From: Flavobacterium glycines
Lineage (GTDB): Bacteria > Bacteroidota > Bacteroidia > Flavobacteriales > Flavobacteriaceae
Reading direction: 5' to 3'
Assembly (NCBI RefSeq): GCF_900100165.1
Contig: NZ_FNEO01000001.1
Location: 372,001-436,000, forward strand
Length of the DNA: 64,000 nucleotides
How positions within the stretch are numbered: position 1 is the stretch's first letter; each line of letters opens with the position of its first letter. Below the pieces are notes generated by a model. It was not told where the DNA came from. It saw only the letters and a program-made list of their open reading frames with translations, and did not search any database. Of this stretch, positions 8,623 to 17,269 are shown in pieces. Position numbers and translations under genes: made by a program.

Positions 8623-9897
8623 ATGTATGCCTTAGTCGACTGTAATAATTTCTATGCTTCCTGTGAACGTGTTTTCCAACCCGAATTCAACGACAAGGCT
8701 GTTGCGGTTTTATCCAACAACGATGGCTGTGTAATTTCCAGAAGCGAAGAAGCCAAAGCAGCCGGAATTCCTATGGGTGCACCTGCATTCCAAATTAAAG
8801 ATTTGGTAAAAGAAAAAAACATCAAACTCTTTTCTTCCAATTATGCACTCTATGGCGATTTAAGCCGCCGTGTAATGGCAATCCTAAATCAGTTTACGCC
8901 CAATGTTGAAATTTACAGCATCGACGAAGCCTTTCTTAATTTTGACGGATTAAATATTGAAGGTTATCATGATTACGGCCTTCAAATGAAAAACCGTATT
9001 CGAAAATGGCTTGGACTCCCTATATGTATTGGATTTGCAGAAACCAAAGCCTTATCGAAAGTAGCCAATAAGATTGCCAAGAAATTCCAAGACAGAACCC
9101 AGGGCGTTTATGTTATCGACTCCGAGGAAAAACGCATTAAAGCCTTAAAATGGACCAAAATTGAAGATGTTTGGGGTATTGGCTACCGAATGACTAAAAA
9201 AGTAAAACTGCGAAATATCAACACCGCATTCGATTTTATACAACCACAACACGAAGCCTGGATAAAAAGTACAATGGGTGTAACCGGCCTTCGTTTAAAA
9301 GCAGAATTAGAAGGAAAATCGGTTTTGGATTTAGAACCTAACACCGACCCAAAAAACAGCATTGCCATTACAAGAAGTTTCCCTAAACAAATCTCCGATT
9401 TTGATTTACTTCGGGAACGCATCACTACTTTTGCTGCCGTTTGTGCCGAAAAATTACGTAAGCAAGAATCCTGTTGCCATACTATAATAGTGATGCTCGT
9501 TGTGGACAAGCATACGATAAAAACATCCAAATACTATTTTAACAGCGCCATTACTTTGCCATATGCAACTAATTCGACTTTGACTATTGCCAATACCGCT
9601 GTCGAATTATTAAAACAATTGCATCAGGGAAACGACCATTTAAAATTCAAAAAAGCAGGCGTAATTGTCAGCGAACTCATTGGCGAAAACCAGAAACAAT
9701 TTCAATTATTCGAAGAAGAAAACCCAAAGCATCTGGCATTGATGAAAGCCATGGATCGTCTCAATACTAAAATTGGCGATACCAAAGTAAAACTGGCCAG
9801 CCAAAATTTGAAAAAAACCTGGGATATGAAGCAGAATCATTTATCTGACAGATACACCACTAATTTTAAAGAGATTCTCGAAATAAAATGTCTATAA
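8623..9897 (+). CDS. umuC: UmuC-like Y-family DNA polymerase V catalytic subunit
   Basis: 424-residue translesion DNA polymerase of the Y family. The palm motif YSIDEAFLNF (residues 98-107, catalytic Asp101 and Glu102) and the N-terminal DCNNFYASCERV (Asp6) supply the metal ligands. Finger, thumb and little-finger domains and a UmuC-specific C-terminal extension follow; length is normal for UmuC. With processed UmuD it copies past DNA lesions under SOS-like stress. It precedes and overlaps umuD by 10 bp, the reverse of the Escherichia coli order. The start is fixed by the -7 box just upstream and the conserved MYALVDCNNF beginning. Plasmid-type or chromosomal origin cannot be told. Confidence 0.95.
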   Translation: MYALVDCNNFYASCERVFQPEFNDKAVAVLSNNDGCVISRSEEAKAAGIPMGAPAFQIKDLVKEKNIKLFSSNYALYGDLSRRVMAILNQFTPNVEIYSIDEAFLNFDGLNIEGYHDYGLQMKNRIRKWLGLPICIGFAETKALSKVANKIAKKFQDRTQGVYVIDSEEKRIKALKWTKIEDVWGIGYRMTKKVKLRNINTAFDFIQPQHEAWIKSTMGVTGLRLKAELEGKSVLDLEPNTDPKNSIAITRSFPKQISDFDLLRERITTFAAVCAEKLRKQESCCHTIIVMLVVDKHTIKTSKYYFNSAITLPYATNSTLTIANTAVELLKQLHQGNDHLKFKKAGVIVSELIGENQKQFQLFEEENPKHLALMKAMDRLNTKIGDTKVKLASQNLKKTWDMKQNHLSDRYTTNFKEILEIKCL

Positions 9898-10328
9898 AGA
9901 AAAACCAAAAACTCAGCTTTTACAAACCGGATTACGAAAGTGAACTGCGAATTCCTTTTATCCCTGATGGTGTTTCGGCAGGATTTCCCTCGCCGGCAGC
10001 TGATTTCACGGAAAACAATATCGATTTGAATAAAGAGCTAAGCGAAAATCCTCTGGCTACCTTTTATATTAAGGTAAAAGGAAATTCGATGATAGATGCC
10101 GGTATTGAAGACAAAGATGTACTGATTGTAGATAGAAGTATTGAACCACAGGACAACAAAATTGCCATTTGCTTTATCGATGGCGAATTTACCGTAAAAC
10201 GCATCAAACTGGAAAAAGACTGCCTCTACCTGATGCCTGAAAACAGCAACTATACTCCGATAAAAGTCACCGAAGAAAACGAATTGATAATTTGGGGAAT
10301 TGTGACTTATGTGATAAAAAAAATGTAA
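9888..10328 (+). CDS. umuD: UmuD-like S24 family autopeptidase
   Basis: 146-residue UmuD/LexA-type peptidase. It shows an Ala31-Gly32 self-cleavage site (GVSAGFPSPA), catalytic Ser67 in KGNSM and Lys104 in FTVKR; the 37-residue Ser-Lys spacing equals that of Escherichia coli UmuD. There is no N-terminal DNA-binding domain, so it is a polymerase subunit rather than a repressor. Cleavage, presumably RecA-stimulated, would yield UmuD' that partners UmuC. The start codon lies inside the 3' end of umuC (10-bp overlap), implying translational coupling. Its stop codon lies in the 5' arm of a hairpin of the repeated GTGAAATC type. Confidence 0.93.
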   Translation: MSIKKNQKLSFYKPDYESELRIPFIPDGVSAGFPSPAADFTENNIDLNKELSENPLATFYIKVKGNSMIDAGIEDKDVLIVDRSIEPQDNKIAICFIDGEFTVKRIKLEKDCLYLMPENSNYTPIKVTEENELIIWGIVTYVIKKM

Positions 10329-10355
10329 AATCAAACGAATTCGCTTTCACATTTT
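10322..10355 (+). terminator. Terminator of umuCD, degenerate member of the repeated hairpin family
   Basis: AAATGTAAAATC ... GCTTTCACATTT forms a stem with mismatches around AAACGAATTC, then TTT. It overlaps the umuD stop codon. Same core as the hairpins at 11394, 13462 and 14282. Confidence 0.6.
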
Positions 10356-10472
10356 TAGCTTAAAAGATCAGCACTTAAGCACCAAAATACCAGACACTTG
10401 CTTCTTTTTTAGCAAACACTATTAGAGTGTAAAAAAAGGATAAGTATTTTATTTTCACCTATTGAAATATAA

Positions 10473-11267
10473 TTATTGAATAGGCCATTCGACAGTCAAG
10501 ATAAATTGCAAATTTATGTCAGGGAAAGAATAAGTTATAGTATTGGGTTTAGAAATCAGATAATCAGTAAATGATATTTCCTTATAATCAGGAACAGCAT
10601 TTAATAAATCCTGAACTACATCGCCATCCTTATCGACCAAACCTACTCTTAACTTCTTATCTGATTTAATATACAAATCATCATTAGTTAAACCCCAATT
10701 AAGGTCTCCTTGATTTTCTTTAACAGTCGATACAAACCATCTTTGCATATTGTATCCATTCTGGAATTGATTACTAATTTTTAATTTACTAAAGCCGAAT
10801 ACAACATCTGCTAAACGATTTGGATCATTAGCGCCGTATTCAGGATCCCACGTTTGATTGATGTTATAAAATGAAACGACTTTCATCCCTGTAATTTTAA
10901 TAGTATTACCTCGGGTTACATTAACTATAACTTGTTTCTCAGATATACCATTTTTACTATTCAACGCTCTAACCCGTATTGTTTTTTGTCCTGGTGTATC
11001 AAAATTAAAATACAACACTACTGAACTTCCAAAACCCAAATTAGAAAAATTTTTCACTTCAAGATTGTCTAATGAAGTACCTAAAAGTTCTATTTTTTCG
11101 TTTGCATTTACCGTTATTGAAAGAGTTTCTTCGATAGTTACATTGACTGTAGAGGGTACAAGCTCGATGTTAAAAGTGCTTAATTCAGCTGGTGTATCAA
11201 TAGAGTTATCAGAAGCACAGCCTAACAGACTAAGACAAAAGAAACTGATAATTAGTAGATTTTTCAT
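10473..11267 (-). CDS. Lipoprotein of unknown function
   Basis: 264-residue protein with an SPII lipobox (LSLLGCASD, Cys17). Residues ~30-120 look like an Ig-like or cadherin-like beta domain (NITV/ITVNANEKIELLG, GQKTIRVRALNSKNGISEKQVIVNV). The C-terminal half (NTIKITGMKVVSFYNINQTWDPE onward) is polar with aromatic-rich strands and is not a family I recognise. It is monocistronic between umuCD (convergent) and the pirin operon. It probably sits in the outer membrane or periplasm. No catalytic motif is visible. Confidence 0.7.
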   Translation of the reverse strand: MKNLLIISFFCLSLLGCASDNSIDTPAELSTFNIELVPSTVNVTIEETLSITVNANEKIELLGTSLDNLEVKNFSNLGFGSSVVLYFNFDTPGQKTIRVRALNSKNGISEKQVIVNVTRGNTIKITGMKVVSFYNINQTWDPEYGANDPNRLADVVFGFSKLKISNQFQNGYNMQRWFVSTVKENQGDLNWGLTNDDLYIKSDKKLRVGLVDKDGDVVQDLLNAVPDYKEISFTDYLISKPNTITYSFPDINLQFILTVEWPIQ

Positions 11268-11393
11268 TTATTGCTTTTATTTTTTTTGCAAAATTACTTT
11301 CACTATACCTCAGAAGCAATACCCACTTTTAGTGATATTTAATTATAACTTAATAATGTGTTACCAATACCTTAAATAATCCATTTCAATCAT

Positions 11394-11433
11394 AAAAAAT
11401 GTGAAATCAAACGAATTCGATTTCACATTTTTT
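11394..11433 (-). terminator. Terminator of the pirin operon, repeated hairpin family
   Basis: Perfect 15-bp stem AAAAAATGTGAAATC (11394-11408) / GATTTCACATTTTTT (11419-11433), loop AAACGAATTC. Near-copies occur at 10322, 13462 and 14282. Confidence 0.85.
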
Positions 11434-11458
11434 ATAATTTAAAATTTACAACAACAAT

Positions 11459-12340
11459 TTAAAATTTAGGAGGTGCAGGCAAAGGAACAAATTCCGTTTC
11501 TCCGGCAATCTTAGGAAAAGCCTGTTGGGTCCATCGCTCTTTGGCTTCTTCAATCATAGCCTTATCAGTAGCTACAAAATTCCAATAAATAAAACGTTCT
11601 TCAGGAAAAGCTTCGCCTCCAAAAATATAAACGCTTGTATTTTCTCCCATTTCAAATTCGCAGAGCGTACTTTCTTTGGCAACCAAAATTTGTTTTGGCT
11701 CAAAAATAGTATCTTCACTTTTAATACTTCCTTCGAGAATATACAAGGCACTTTCTCCAAATAAGTCCTTACCAATATTGACTTTCTGAGCCTTTGTATT
11801 CTTAATTTCAATAAAATATAACGGACTGTAAGCAGGCACTCCAGATTTTCTCCCGAAAGCTTCTCCGGCAATCAATTTAAACGAAAGACCATTTTCTGTC
11901 CAATGCGGAATTTCATTCTCTTCAATATGAACAAAAGAAGGTTCCATTTTTTCTAATTCTTTTGGCAATGCCACCCAAATTTGGAATCCATGAAGCATTT
12001 TCTCTGAACTACGCAAATATTCAGGGGTTCTTTCAGAATGGACAATGCCTTTTCCGGCAGTCATCCAGTTTACGGCTCCGGGTTTTATTTCAATCTCGCT
12101 CCCAAGGCTGTCACGGTGCATGATACTTCCTTCAAAAAGATAGGTCAGTGTGGAAAGTCCAATATGCGGATGCGGTCCCACATCCAGATTCTGATAATTC
12201 GATAAATGCGTTGGCCCCATGTGATCCAGAAAGATAAATGGTCCAACAGTGCGTTTTTGACGAAACGGCAACAAACGCCCTACGAGAAAATTACCGATAT
12301 CAGCAGCGCGTTCTTCGATTATTTGTTCAATATTTGACAT
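11459..12340 (-). CDS. Pirin family protein
   Basis: 293-residue bicupin of the pirin family. The N-terminal cupin carries the conserved metal-binding set: DHMGP near residue 40, GPHPHIGLSTLTYL (~56-69) and VHSERTP (~101-107). The C-terminal cupin is more divergent, as usual. Some pirins have quercetin dioxygenase activity; most have no proven substrate. Cytoplasmic. It is the last gene of a GNAT-isochorismatase-pirin operon, only 2 bp after the isochorismatase stop, and is followed by a strong terminator. Pairing with an isochorismatase-type hydrolase is common in Bacteroidota and suggests a stress or small-aromatic role, which is inference. Confidence 0.92.
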   Translation of the reverse strand: MSNIEQIIEERAADIGNFLVGRLLPFRQKRTVGPFIFLDHMGPTHLSNYQNLDVGPHPHIGLSTLTYLFEGSIMHRDSLGSEIEIKPGAVNWMTAGKGIVHSERTPEYLRSSEKMLHGFQIWVALPKELEKMEPSFVHIEENEIPHWTENGLSFKLIAGEAFGRKSGVPAYSPLYFIEIKNTKAQKVNIGKDLFGESALYILEGSIKSEDTIFEPKQILVAKESTLCEFEMGENTSVYIFGGEAFPEERFIYWNFVATDKAMIEEAKERWTQQAFPKIAGETEFVPLPAPPKF

Positions 12341-12342
12341 GA

Positions 12343-12957
12343 TTAAATAATTTTTCCATCTTTAAATAAAACCTCAAAAAATCCCGGAACAGTTTCCTCA
12401 CGATTCCAATCACGCTGTAATTCACAAAGCAGTTGATTTACCGAAATAAGTTGGCTACCAGCTTGTTCTATTCTTCGCAATGCAATAGTATGCGCTTCCG
12501 ATGAAGTTCCGCCAACAGCATCCACTACAGGATAAACTTCAAAACCTTCTTTTAAAGCGTCAAGAGCGGGAAAAGTTAAACAGGCTTCCGTCCAGAGTGC
12601 CGCCATGATTAGTTTTTTCCTTCCTGTCGCCTTTACAGCTTCATAAAATTCCTTGTCTTCCCAGGCATTAATACTGGTGCGGTCGTAAGACACCGTATCG
12701 GCTAAAACTTCTTTTAAAGGAGCAATCGTATCCTTATTTCTACCCGTTTGGACATTTACAGTTGATACAATTACAGGAATATTATACACTTTTGCCGTTT
12801 TGGCCAAGCGTACAATTTGTTCCACTAAATGGGTTTGATCCATCGATTTGATGGAGGATACCTGAATGGGTTGATAGTCAATAATAATAAGTGCTGCATT
12901 TTCAGGACTTAGCAAATGATCATTTTTGGGGTCTCTAATAGGTGCTATACTGCTCAT
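12343..12957 (-). CDS. Isochorismatase-family (YcaC-like) hydrolase
   Basis: 204-residue cysteine hydrolase of the isochorismatase superfamily. LIIIDYQPIQV (residues ~24-34) holds the catalytic Asp, and MAALWTEACLTFPALDAL (~118-135) holds the nucleophilic Cys. DAVGGTSSEAH (~147-157) is the conserved cis-peptide and substrate-loop region typical of YcaC-like members. YcaC-type proteins hydrolyse amide or imide bonds of uncertain natural substrates; true isochorismatase activity is unlikely. Middle gene of a three-gene unit (28 bp after the GNAT gene, 2 bp before pirin). Cytoplasmic. Confidence 0.9.
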   Translation of the reverse strand: MSSIAPIRDPKNDHLLSPENAALIIIDYQPIQVSSIKSMDQTHLVEQIVRLAKTAKVYNIPVIVSTVNVQTGRNKDTIAPLKEVLADTVSYDRTSINAWEDKEFYEAVKATGRKKLIMAALWTEACLTFPALDALKEGFEVYPVVDAVGGTSSEAHTIALRRIEQAGSQLISVNQLLCELQRDWNREETVPGFFEVLFKDGKII

Positions 12958-12985
12958 AGTAATAGTGAAAAGTTAAATTGATTAA

Positions 12986-13303
12986 TTATAAGAATTTGAA
13001 TCCGTGAAAACTATCATCAACGATACGTTTCCATTCCGGATGTCTTTTGATGTAAGCAAATACTAACGGACAAAGCGGAATAAGTTTGTAATTATTGTCT
13101 TCAATATAAGCCAACGTTTTTTCGATTACGGCTGTAGCCGCGCCTTTCCCTTCCAATTCGGGTTCTACTTCGGTATGGATTAAAGAAATCACATTGGGTT
13201 GTTCTTTGTAAACGATAAAGGCTTTATGTCCTTCAACAGTAATTTCAAACTGCTGCTCTGCTACATTTTTGATAAGAGGTATATTTTCAAATTCCGGTTT
13301 CAT
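12986..13303 (-). CDS. Small GNAT-like N-acetyltransferase (YjdJ/Gcn5-related)
   Basis: 105-residue protein of the short GCN5-related acetyltransferase group. The IHTEVEPELEGKGAATAVIEKTLAYI stretch contains the acetyl-CoA pyrophosphate loop (E-G-K-G-A-A), and LIPLCPLVFAYIKRHPEW is the group's C-terminal signature. These proteins are about half the size of usual GNAT enzymes and few have known substrates. It is first gene of the operon with isochorismatase and pirin. Cytoplasmic; function otherwise unknown. Confidence 0.87.
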   Translation of the reverse strand: MKPEFENIPLIKNVAEQQFEITVEGHKAFIVYKEQPNVISLIHTEVEPELEGKGAATAVIEKTLAYIEDNNYKLIPLCPLVFAYIKRHPEWKRIVDDSFHGFKFL

Positions 13304-13461
13304 AATTAGATTATTAAATGGTTATTAGACAAAAAAACAAGCTAATTGGTACTTGGCTTCGTGTATCTTATTTTGTTTAACAAATTTACTATTCTAAAAA
13401 AGGAAACATCTTAATCTATGTTAAGAAGATATAGCAAATCGGATTTTAACCTTATTCAAAT

Positions 13462-13495
13462 AAAAAAATGTGAAATCAAATTGCTTCGATTTCAC
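13462..13495 (-). terminator. Terminator of the 13573 gene, repeated hairpin family
   Basis: Stem GTGAAATC (13470-13477) / GATTTCAC (13488-13495), loop AAATTGCTTC, with A-tract 13462-13468 giving a U-run on the minus strand. Identical core and loop to the hairpin at 14282. Confidence 0.75.
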
Positions 13496-13572
13496 TTTAA
13501 ACAGAATAGCTCCAAAAGACTTTATTTAATAGACAAATTATATAAAAGTCACGTATCGCAGCTAAGTATAGT

Positions 13573-14157
13573 CTAACAATCGTAGGTTATGATTGGAAAA
13601 AAAGTTTTGACTTTTACTATCTCGACTTCTTTAAAATTATCAGCTAAAATTTTATCAATTTTATTGGAATGTAAACAAGTAATAATAATATTTTCATTAT
13701 TTATCAATTCTAACTGAGAATAGTAATAACTTTCAAAAGCAAAATTTCTAAATCCACTATCTTTTAATCCATTCATAAAAATAGATATTTTAATAATTTG
13801 ATTAGCTTCTATAATCTTTTCTTTATTATTTGATATATATATTAACTTATTTTGATCTATTATAAAACTACTATGTGAGCTTTTTATATAATAATTAATA
13901 TGGAGAATAAATACAGGTAAAAAATACATCACAAAAAAGTAAACGAATAAATAAGTCGTTATTTTGAAAGTTAACTCATTGTATATTATTGCCATCAAAA
14001 TTAGACACACTAATGATGCTAAAATTAGGTTTTTTAGCATTTGAAAATGGCTAAATATCTTTACTGAAATTTTCATATATCCTGATTTATTAAATTTACC
14101 CACTGTCTTATCCAAACTCGCGCAAGCATCCTCCTCACTATAATATTTTATACTCAT
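13573..14157 (-). CDS. Small membrane protein, possible PH-like domain
   Basis: About 194 residues from the ATG at 14157; a TTG 15 bp further upstream would add five residues. Two adjacent hydrophobic segments (ILASLVCLILMAIIY and YLFVYFFVMYFLPVFIL) form a membrane hairpin near residues 45-85. They are followed by a soluble beta-rich tail (SSFIIDQNKLIYISNNKEKIIEANQIIKISIFM) that resembles bacterial PH-like membrane proteins in layout. No catalytic motif. Very AT-rich. Monocistronic with its own terminator. I do not recognise a named family. Confidence 0.65.
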   Translation of the reverse strand: MSIKYYSEEDACASLDKTVGKFNKSGYMKISVKIFSHFQMLKNLILASLVCLILMAIIYNELTFKITTYLFVYFFVMYFLPVFILHINYYIKSSHSSFIIDQNKLIYISNNKEKIIEANQIIKISIFMNGLKDSGFRNFAFESYYYSQLELINNENIIITCLHSNKIDKILADNFKEVEIVKVKTFFPIITYDC

Positions 14158-14281
14158 TTCCTTTTTAACCAAATGTAAGAAAAAAGATTTTTTTATCTAC
14201 CTAATCAATATTGTATAAACAAAAACGTATCGAATTTATATCCTTTGCGGTCACGAGCAAGATGCTCACGCGAGCAATAAA

Positions 14282-14317
14282 AAAATGTGAAATCAAATTG
14301 CTTCGATTTCACATTTT
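14282..14317 (-). terminator. Terminator of the galactose operon, repeated hairpin family
   Basis: Perfect 13-bp stem AAAATGTGAAATC (14282-14294) / GATTTCACATTTT (14305-14317), loop AAATTGCTTC. It lies 25 bp past the symporter stop codon. Confidence 0.85.
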
Positions 14318-14341
14318 AAATTTAAAACTATTATTTTAATC

Positions 14342-16027
14342 TTACCAGAACTTCACGTACAAAGCAGCGATAATTAATAATGTAATGATGATTAATACTG
14401 TAGTTTGAGGTTTAACTTTAAACATTTCAGTATCTAATTCAAATGCTTTAGGATTCACTTTTGGTCCTGCGTAACTCACAGCAACCATCAAAATCATTGT
14501 AAACAAGAATGATAATCCCATACATACGTGGAACGGAATTTCGAATGCTCCTTTTCCGTTAGCATAGGCCGTGTATAAGAACGTTTCGTTTCCAAACATA
14601 GCCGGTGCATATTCGTTGAATAAAACAGATAATAAGAAACCTGCCAATACTCCTACGATAGCAGCTGTTCCTGTAGTTCTCTTCCAAAACATCCCTAAGA
14701 AGAACATCGCAAATACTCCCGGACTAATAAATCCTGTATATTTTTGAATATAAGTAAATCCACCTACTCCGCCAATTCCTAATAAGTCATTCCATGTAAA
14801 CAATACAGCAAGAACCATTGCAGCAAAAACTGCATAACGACCAATATTTACCTGAGCTCTGTCTGAAGCTTCTTTTTGAATGTATTTTTTATGAACATCT
14901 AATGTATAAATTGTAGAAATACTGTTTACTTTACCGGCTAACGAAGCTACAATCGCAGCAGTCAAAGCCGCAACTGATAATCCTTTTAATCCTGTAGGTA
15001 AGAAAGTCAACATCGCTGAATAAGCACCGTCTTTCCCTCCTACTAATTGAGGCAAATGTCCTCCTTCATATAAAACGTAAGCCGCAATACCAGGCAACAT
15101 TACAATTACCGGCATTAATAATTTCAACATACCTGCAAATAACAAACCTGTACGAGCCGTAGTTAAATCGGCCCCCAAAGCTCTTTGCGTAATGTATTGG
15201 TTACATCCCCAATAGTTCAGGTTGATAATCCAGATACCTGCTAAATAAGATAAAACTCCCGGGAAAGTCAAATACTTATCAATTTCTAATTGTGTAGAAG
15301 AAGCAGTTGGCCTAGGGATAATCATTTTGAAATGTTCCGGAGCTCTTTCCATCAAAACCTTAAATCCTGCAATTGCATCCTGACCTACTCCGAAATATTG
15401 TCCAACAGTTGTTAAAGCAATATAAGAAGTTACTAAACCTCCAATAATCAATACAGCCACCTGAATAACATCAGTATAAGCTACAACTTTCATACCTCCT
15501 AAAGAGATAATCAAAGCAAAAATAGCCAAACCTAACATGATAACATGAAGATAATCTCCTCCAGCTAATCCGTTAATAGCAACAGCTCCTAAGTATAAAA
15601 TAGAAGTTAAGTTTACAAAAACATACAAAAACAACCAGAAAACAGCCATAATCAAAGCCGTTGTATCGTTATATCTGGTTTTTAAAAATTGAGGCATGGT
15701 GTAAATCTTGTTTTTCAAATAAACAGGAATAAACCAAATACCTACTATAATTAAAGCAATTGCAGCAACCCACTCGTAAGCGGCAACAGCAATTCCTAAA
15801 AAGAAACCTTCCCCACTCATTCCGATAAACTGCTCGGCTGAAATGTTGGAAGCAATTAGCGAAGCTCCAATAGCCCACCAGGTTAATGTTCCTTCTGCCA
15901 GGAAATACGCCTTAGCATCGTGTTCGTTTTTTTCGCGCTTGCGATAGATAATATATCCGTAAATTGATACCGCTAAAAAGTAGACGATAAATACTGCATA
16001 ATCTGCAAATTCGAGACTTGAGCTCAT
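14342..16027 (-). CDS. SGLT-type sodium/sugar symporter
   Basis: 561-residue solute:sodium symporter (SSS family, SGLT branch). It has about 14 hydrophobic segments. Typical features are YFLAEGTLTWWAIGASLIASNISAEQFIGMSGEGF near residues 41-75 and NYWGCNQYITQRALGA near residue 272, both conserved in vSGLT-like sodium/galactose or glucose transporters. It is the last gene of the galactose operon, 52 bp after galE, which makes galactose import across the inner membrane the most likely job; glucose or mixed hexose transport is possible. Na+ dependence is a family property, not seen directly. Confidence 0.92.
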   Translation of the reverse strand: MSSSLEFADYAVFIVYFLAVSIYGYIIYRKREKNEHDAKAYFLAEGTLTWWAIGASLIASNISAEQFIGMSGEGFFLGIAVAAYEWVAAIALIIVGIWFIPVYLKNKIYTMPQFLKTRYNDTTALIMAVFWLFLYVFVNLTSILYLGAVAINGLAGGDYLHVIMLGLAIFALIISLGGMKVVAYTDVIQVAVLIIGGLVTSYIALTTVGQYFGVGQDAIAGFKVLMERAPEHFKMIIPRPTASSTQLEIDKYLTFPGVLSYLAGIWIINLNYWGCNQYITQRALGADLTTARTGLLFAGMLKLLMPVIVMLPGIAAYVLYEGGHLPQLVGGKDGAYSAMLTFLPTGLKGLSVAALTAAIVASLAGKVNSISTIYTLDVHKKYIQKEASDRAQVNIGRYAVFAAMVLAVLFTWNDLLGIGGVGGFTYIQKYTGFISPGVFAMFFLGMFWKRTTGTAAIVGVLAGFLLSVLFNEYAPAMFGNETFLYTAYANGKGAFEIPFHVCMGLSFLFTMILMVAVSYAGPKVNPKAFELDTEMFKVKPQTTVLIIITLLIIAALYVKFW

Positions 16028-16079
16028 AGTTATTATTTAAAATTATTAATTGGTTAACAAAGCCATTCCAAACGAATGC

Positions 16080-17093
16080 CTAACTTCTGATTTTTTGTTC
16101 CCATTTCCAGGCACTTTCCATAGCTTGTTCTAAAGTAGATTGCGTTTTCCACCCAAGAACTTCATTGGCTTTAGTAGTATCGGCATAAGCCAAAGTCACA
16201 TCACCTTCTCTTCTGTCAACGATTTGGTAAGCCAGTTTTTGACCACTTACTTTTTCGAAAGCATTGATAACTTCTAAAACTGAACTTCCTACTCCGGTTC
16301 CAAGGTTAAAAGTTTCTACTTTGTCCTGATTCTTTTTGTTCAACAATCGTTGTAATGCCACCACATGCGCTTTTGCCAAATCCACTACATGGATATAATC
16401 GCGAATACAAGTTCCGTCCGGCGTTGGATAATCATTCCCATAAACCATTAATTCTTTACGCAAGCCAATTCCCGTTTGCGTGATGAATGGCACTAAATTT
16501 TGTGGAACTCCTATTGGCAATTCTCCAATTTCAACAGATGGATGCGCTCCAATTGGGTTAAAATAACGCAATAAAATCGCGTTGATTCCGCTTACCTTAG
16601 CCACATCAGTAATAATTTCTTCTCCTATTTGTTTGGTATTTCCATAAGGAGACATCGCTGGTTGTACCGCTGAATCTTCATTAATAGGCATTGTCTCGGC
16701 CTGACCATAAACCGTACAAGAAGAGCTGAAGATAAAATTAGCTTCCTGTTTTTTCTCTAATTCCTGCAATATATACACTAAGGCATTGATATTGTTTTCA
16801 TAATACAACAAAGGATTCCCAACACTTTCTCCAACTGCTTTAGAAGCCGCAAAATGAATTACTCCATTTACATCAGCATGTTTTTTGAAAAAATCCTGAA
16901 CTGCCGATTTTTCTCTTAAATCCAGTTTTTCAAAAAGTGGTTTTTTCCCTGTTATCGCCTCAATTCCTTTTAAAACGTCTTCAGATGAATTGGATAAATT
17001 GTCAATAACAACCACTTCAAAACCTTCATTTTGCAATTCGACTACCGTATGCGAACCTATGAAACCTAAACCTCCCGTTACTAGTATTTTCAT
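16080..17093 (-). CDS. galE: UDP-glucose 4-epimerase
   Basis: 337-residue extended short-chain dehydrogenase. The NAD-binding GGLGFIGSHT loop is at residues 7-16, SSSCTVYG near 124 supplies the catalytic Ser region, and the YxxxK pair is in SPYGNTKQ near 149-156. It interconverts UDP-galactose and UDP-glucose, closing the Leloir cycle with GalT. Length and C-terminal substrate domain are normal. It lies 176 bp after galT, a gap that contains a long imperfect hairpin, and 52 bp before the symporter. Cytoplasmic. Activity on UDP-GlcNAc cannot be excluded, but context argues for galactose. Confidence 0.96.
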   Translation of the reverse strand: MKILVTGGLGFIGSHTVVELQNEGFEVVVIDNLSNSSEDVLKGIEAITGKKPLFEKLDLREKSAVQDFFKKHADVNGVIHFAASKAVGESVGNPLLYYENNINALVYILQELEKKQEANFIFSSSCTVYGQAETMPINEDSAVQPAMSPYGNTKQIGEEIITDVAKVSGINAILLRYFNPIGAHPSVEIGELPIGVPQNLVPFITQTGIGLRKELMVYGNDYPTPDGTCIRDYIHVVDLAKAHVVALQRLLNKKNQDKVETFNLGTGVGSSVLEVINAFEKVSGQKLAYQIVDRREGDVTLAYADTTKANEVLGWKTQSTLEQAMESAWKWEQKIRS

Positions 17094-17145
17094 AATTTTT
17101 TGTTTTTTAGTTCTACCAGAAATATTGTAAACATTCTTTTTTTTA

Positions 17146-17213
17146 AACCATTAAGTGAATTAAGAAAGTTAAGCACACTGTAAATATTAATTTTCTTAAA
17201 TGCCTAAATGGTT
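17146..17213 (-). repeat. Long imperfect hairpin between galT and galE
   Basis: Two nested arm pairs: AACCATTAAG (17146-17155) with CTAAATGGTT (17204-17213), and TTAAGAAAGTTAA (17160-17172) with TTAATTTTCTTAA (17187-17199), around a 14-nt loop. No U-run follows on the minus strand, so it is not a standard terminator; RNA processing or partial attenuation is possible. Confidence 0.5.
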
Positions 17214-17269
17214 AGAATATTTAGTTTTTCATACAAACCAGTAGAGCTATTTTTTAAATATCAGTTTAG

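Noticed and set aside
11572-11871. Minus-strand open frame within the pirin gene in another frame
   Set aside because: Fully inside a well-supported pirin gene, with no recognisable protein features.
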